The notes beneath the pieces were generated by a model. It was given only the letters and a program-made list of their open reading frames with translations. It was not told the origin of the DNA and did no database searches. Positions 33,803 through 34,265 of a stretch of DNA of 34,265 nucleotides are shown piece by piece (positions within the stretch are counted from its first letter, which is position 1; each line of letters begins with the position of its first letter). The translations under genes and the position numbers were made by a program. The stretch lies in the NCBI GenBank assembly GCA_902634135.1, contig CACPJB010000001.1, positions 164,106 through 198,370 on the forward strand. Reading direction: 5' to 3'. Source of the stretch: an uncultured Marinoscillum sp. Lineage in GTDB: Bacteria > Bacteroidota > Bacteroidia > Cytophagales > MED-G16.

Positions 33803-34212
33803 TATTCTTCGTATATGTTTTTAAGGTGATCAGAAATCATTGATGCATCTCTTCCTTCAATATGATGTCTTTCAACAAAATGTATAAGTTCTCCATTATC
33901 AAATAAAGCTATAGCAGGTGAGCTTGGTGGATAAGGAAGACACATCTCTCTGATTTTATTGACAGCATCAAAATCTACTCCTGCAAAAACAGTATATAGC
34001 TTATCAGGTTTTTTGTCAGATATTGTTAAAGAATGTTTAACTCCTGGTCTTGCAGCTCCAGCCGCACACCCACAAACAGAGTTTATTAATACAAGGCACT
34101 TTCCTGATTTATCATTAAGTTCAGAAACAACTGTTTCTGCATCTTTAAGTTCTGTAAAACCTACTGATGTTAACTCTTCAATCATAGGTTTTGTTAATTC
34201 ATCTGGATACAT
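33793..34212 (-). CDS. BrxA/BrxB (YphP) family bacilliredoxin
   Basis: This 139-residue thioredoxin-fold protein matches YphP over its full length. The redox motif is Cys47-Gly-Cys49 in NSVCGCAAGAARPG. MYPDELTKPMIEEL at the start and PYPPSSPAIALFDNGELIHFVERHHIEGR in the second half (with its breaks at about 94-122) are family landmarks. In Bacillus such proteins remove bacillithiol from proteins; in Bacteroidota they probably serve general thiol repair. There is no signal peptide, so it is cytoplasmic. It probably follows another gene whose end is seen at the window edge, 24 bp upstream. Confidence 0.93.
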   Translation of the reverse strand: MYPDELTKPMIEELTSVGFTELKDAETVVSELNDKSGKCLVLINSVCGCAAGAARPGVKHSLTISDKKPDKLYTVFAGVDFDAVNKIREMCLPYPPSSPAIALFDNGELIHFVERHHIEGRDASMISDHLKNIYEEYCS

Positions 34213-34236
34213 AATAAAAATTTATTTATTTAAAAA

Positions 34237-34265
34237 TTACATAAAACCTAACTCAAGTTTAGCCT
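34237..34265 (-). CDS. Possible C-terminal end of an upstream gene
   Basis: The last 29 bases read on the minus strand as ...AKLELGFM followed by a TAA stop at 34237-34239, then 24 bp to the bacilliredoxin start. That looks like the tail of a co-directional gene. It is too short to identify, and an open frame this short may be chance. Confidence 0.3.

Overview
This window looks like chromosome from a low-GC marine member of the Bacteroidota (Flavobacteriia-like). The evidence is the gliding-motility gene gldC, an amylase with a C-terminal type IX secretion (Por) sorting domain, a TonB-dependent receptor with a CarboxypepD_reg domain, many signal peptides and lipoboxes, promoters of the TAnnTTTG type without clear Shine-Dalgarno sites, and a very compact layout. 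I see no insertion sequence, integrase, CRISPR array, phage gene or rRNA.

Layout. 1-5.4 kb: a small polysaccharide island with a lipoprotein sulfatase (cut by the window edge), a divergent secreted GH13 amylase and a cysteine-rich PKD/starch-binding-like lipoprotein, closed by a strong bidirectional terminator. 5.4-11.5 kb: a Tat-signal HisC-like aminotransferase, two S9 serine peptidases, a YbjQ-family protein and tRNA-Pro(UGG). 11.5-13.3 kb: umuDC, preceded by two tandem copies of a 17-bp inverted repeat that are good candidates for an SOS-type operator. 13.25-16.4 kb: a four-gene overlapping operon on the minus strand (DUF5777-type barrel, YceI lipid-binding protein, extended SDR dehydrogenase, steroid 5-alpha-reductase family enzyme), which I read as an isoprenoid- or steroid-modifying module. 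16.4-20.7 kb: an OsmC-like protein, valS and a second Tat-signal PLP enzyme (class V). 20.7-25.2 kb: a TonB receptor followed by an SGNH-like lipoprotein where a SusD would normally sit.

25.2-33.8 kb: housekeeping. truB-ribF-gldC form one overlapping operon. hppA-ftsX-DUF3098-uppP form another, driven by a near-textbook Bacteroidota promoter inside the end of a bacilliredoxin gene. Two features stand out. The UppP protein is fused in frame to a complete VanX/DdpX-type D-Ala-D-Ala dipeptidase. Also, two oppositely oriented envelope genes (a barrel with a DUF4136-like N-terminus, and a helical lipoprotein) sit between uppP and truB, which as I recall are usually close together in this phylum. 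The UppP-dipeptidase fusion, the steroid-reductase operon and the umuDC operator are the best candidates for something not yet described.

No stretch over 300 bases lacks a gene. The longest gap (4003-4187) holds only AT-rich sequence with a palindrome and a short tandem repeat.
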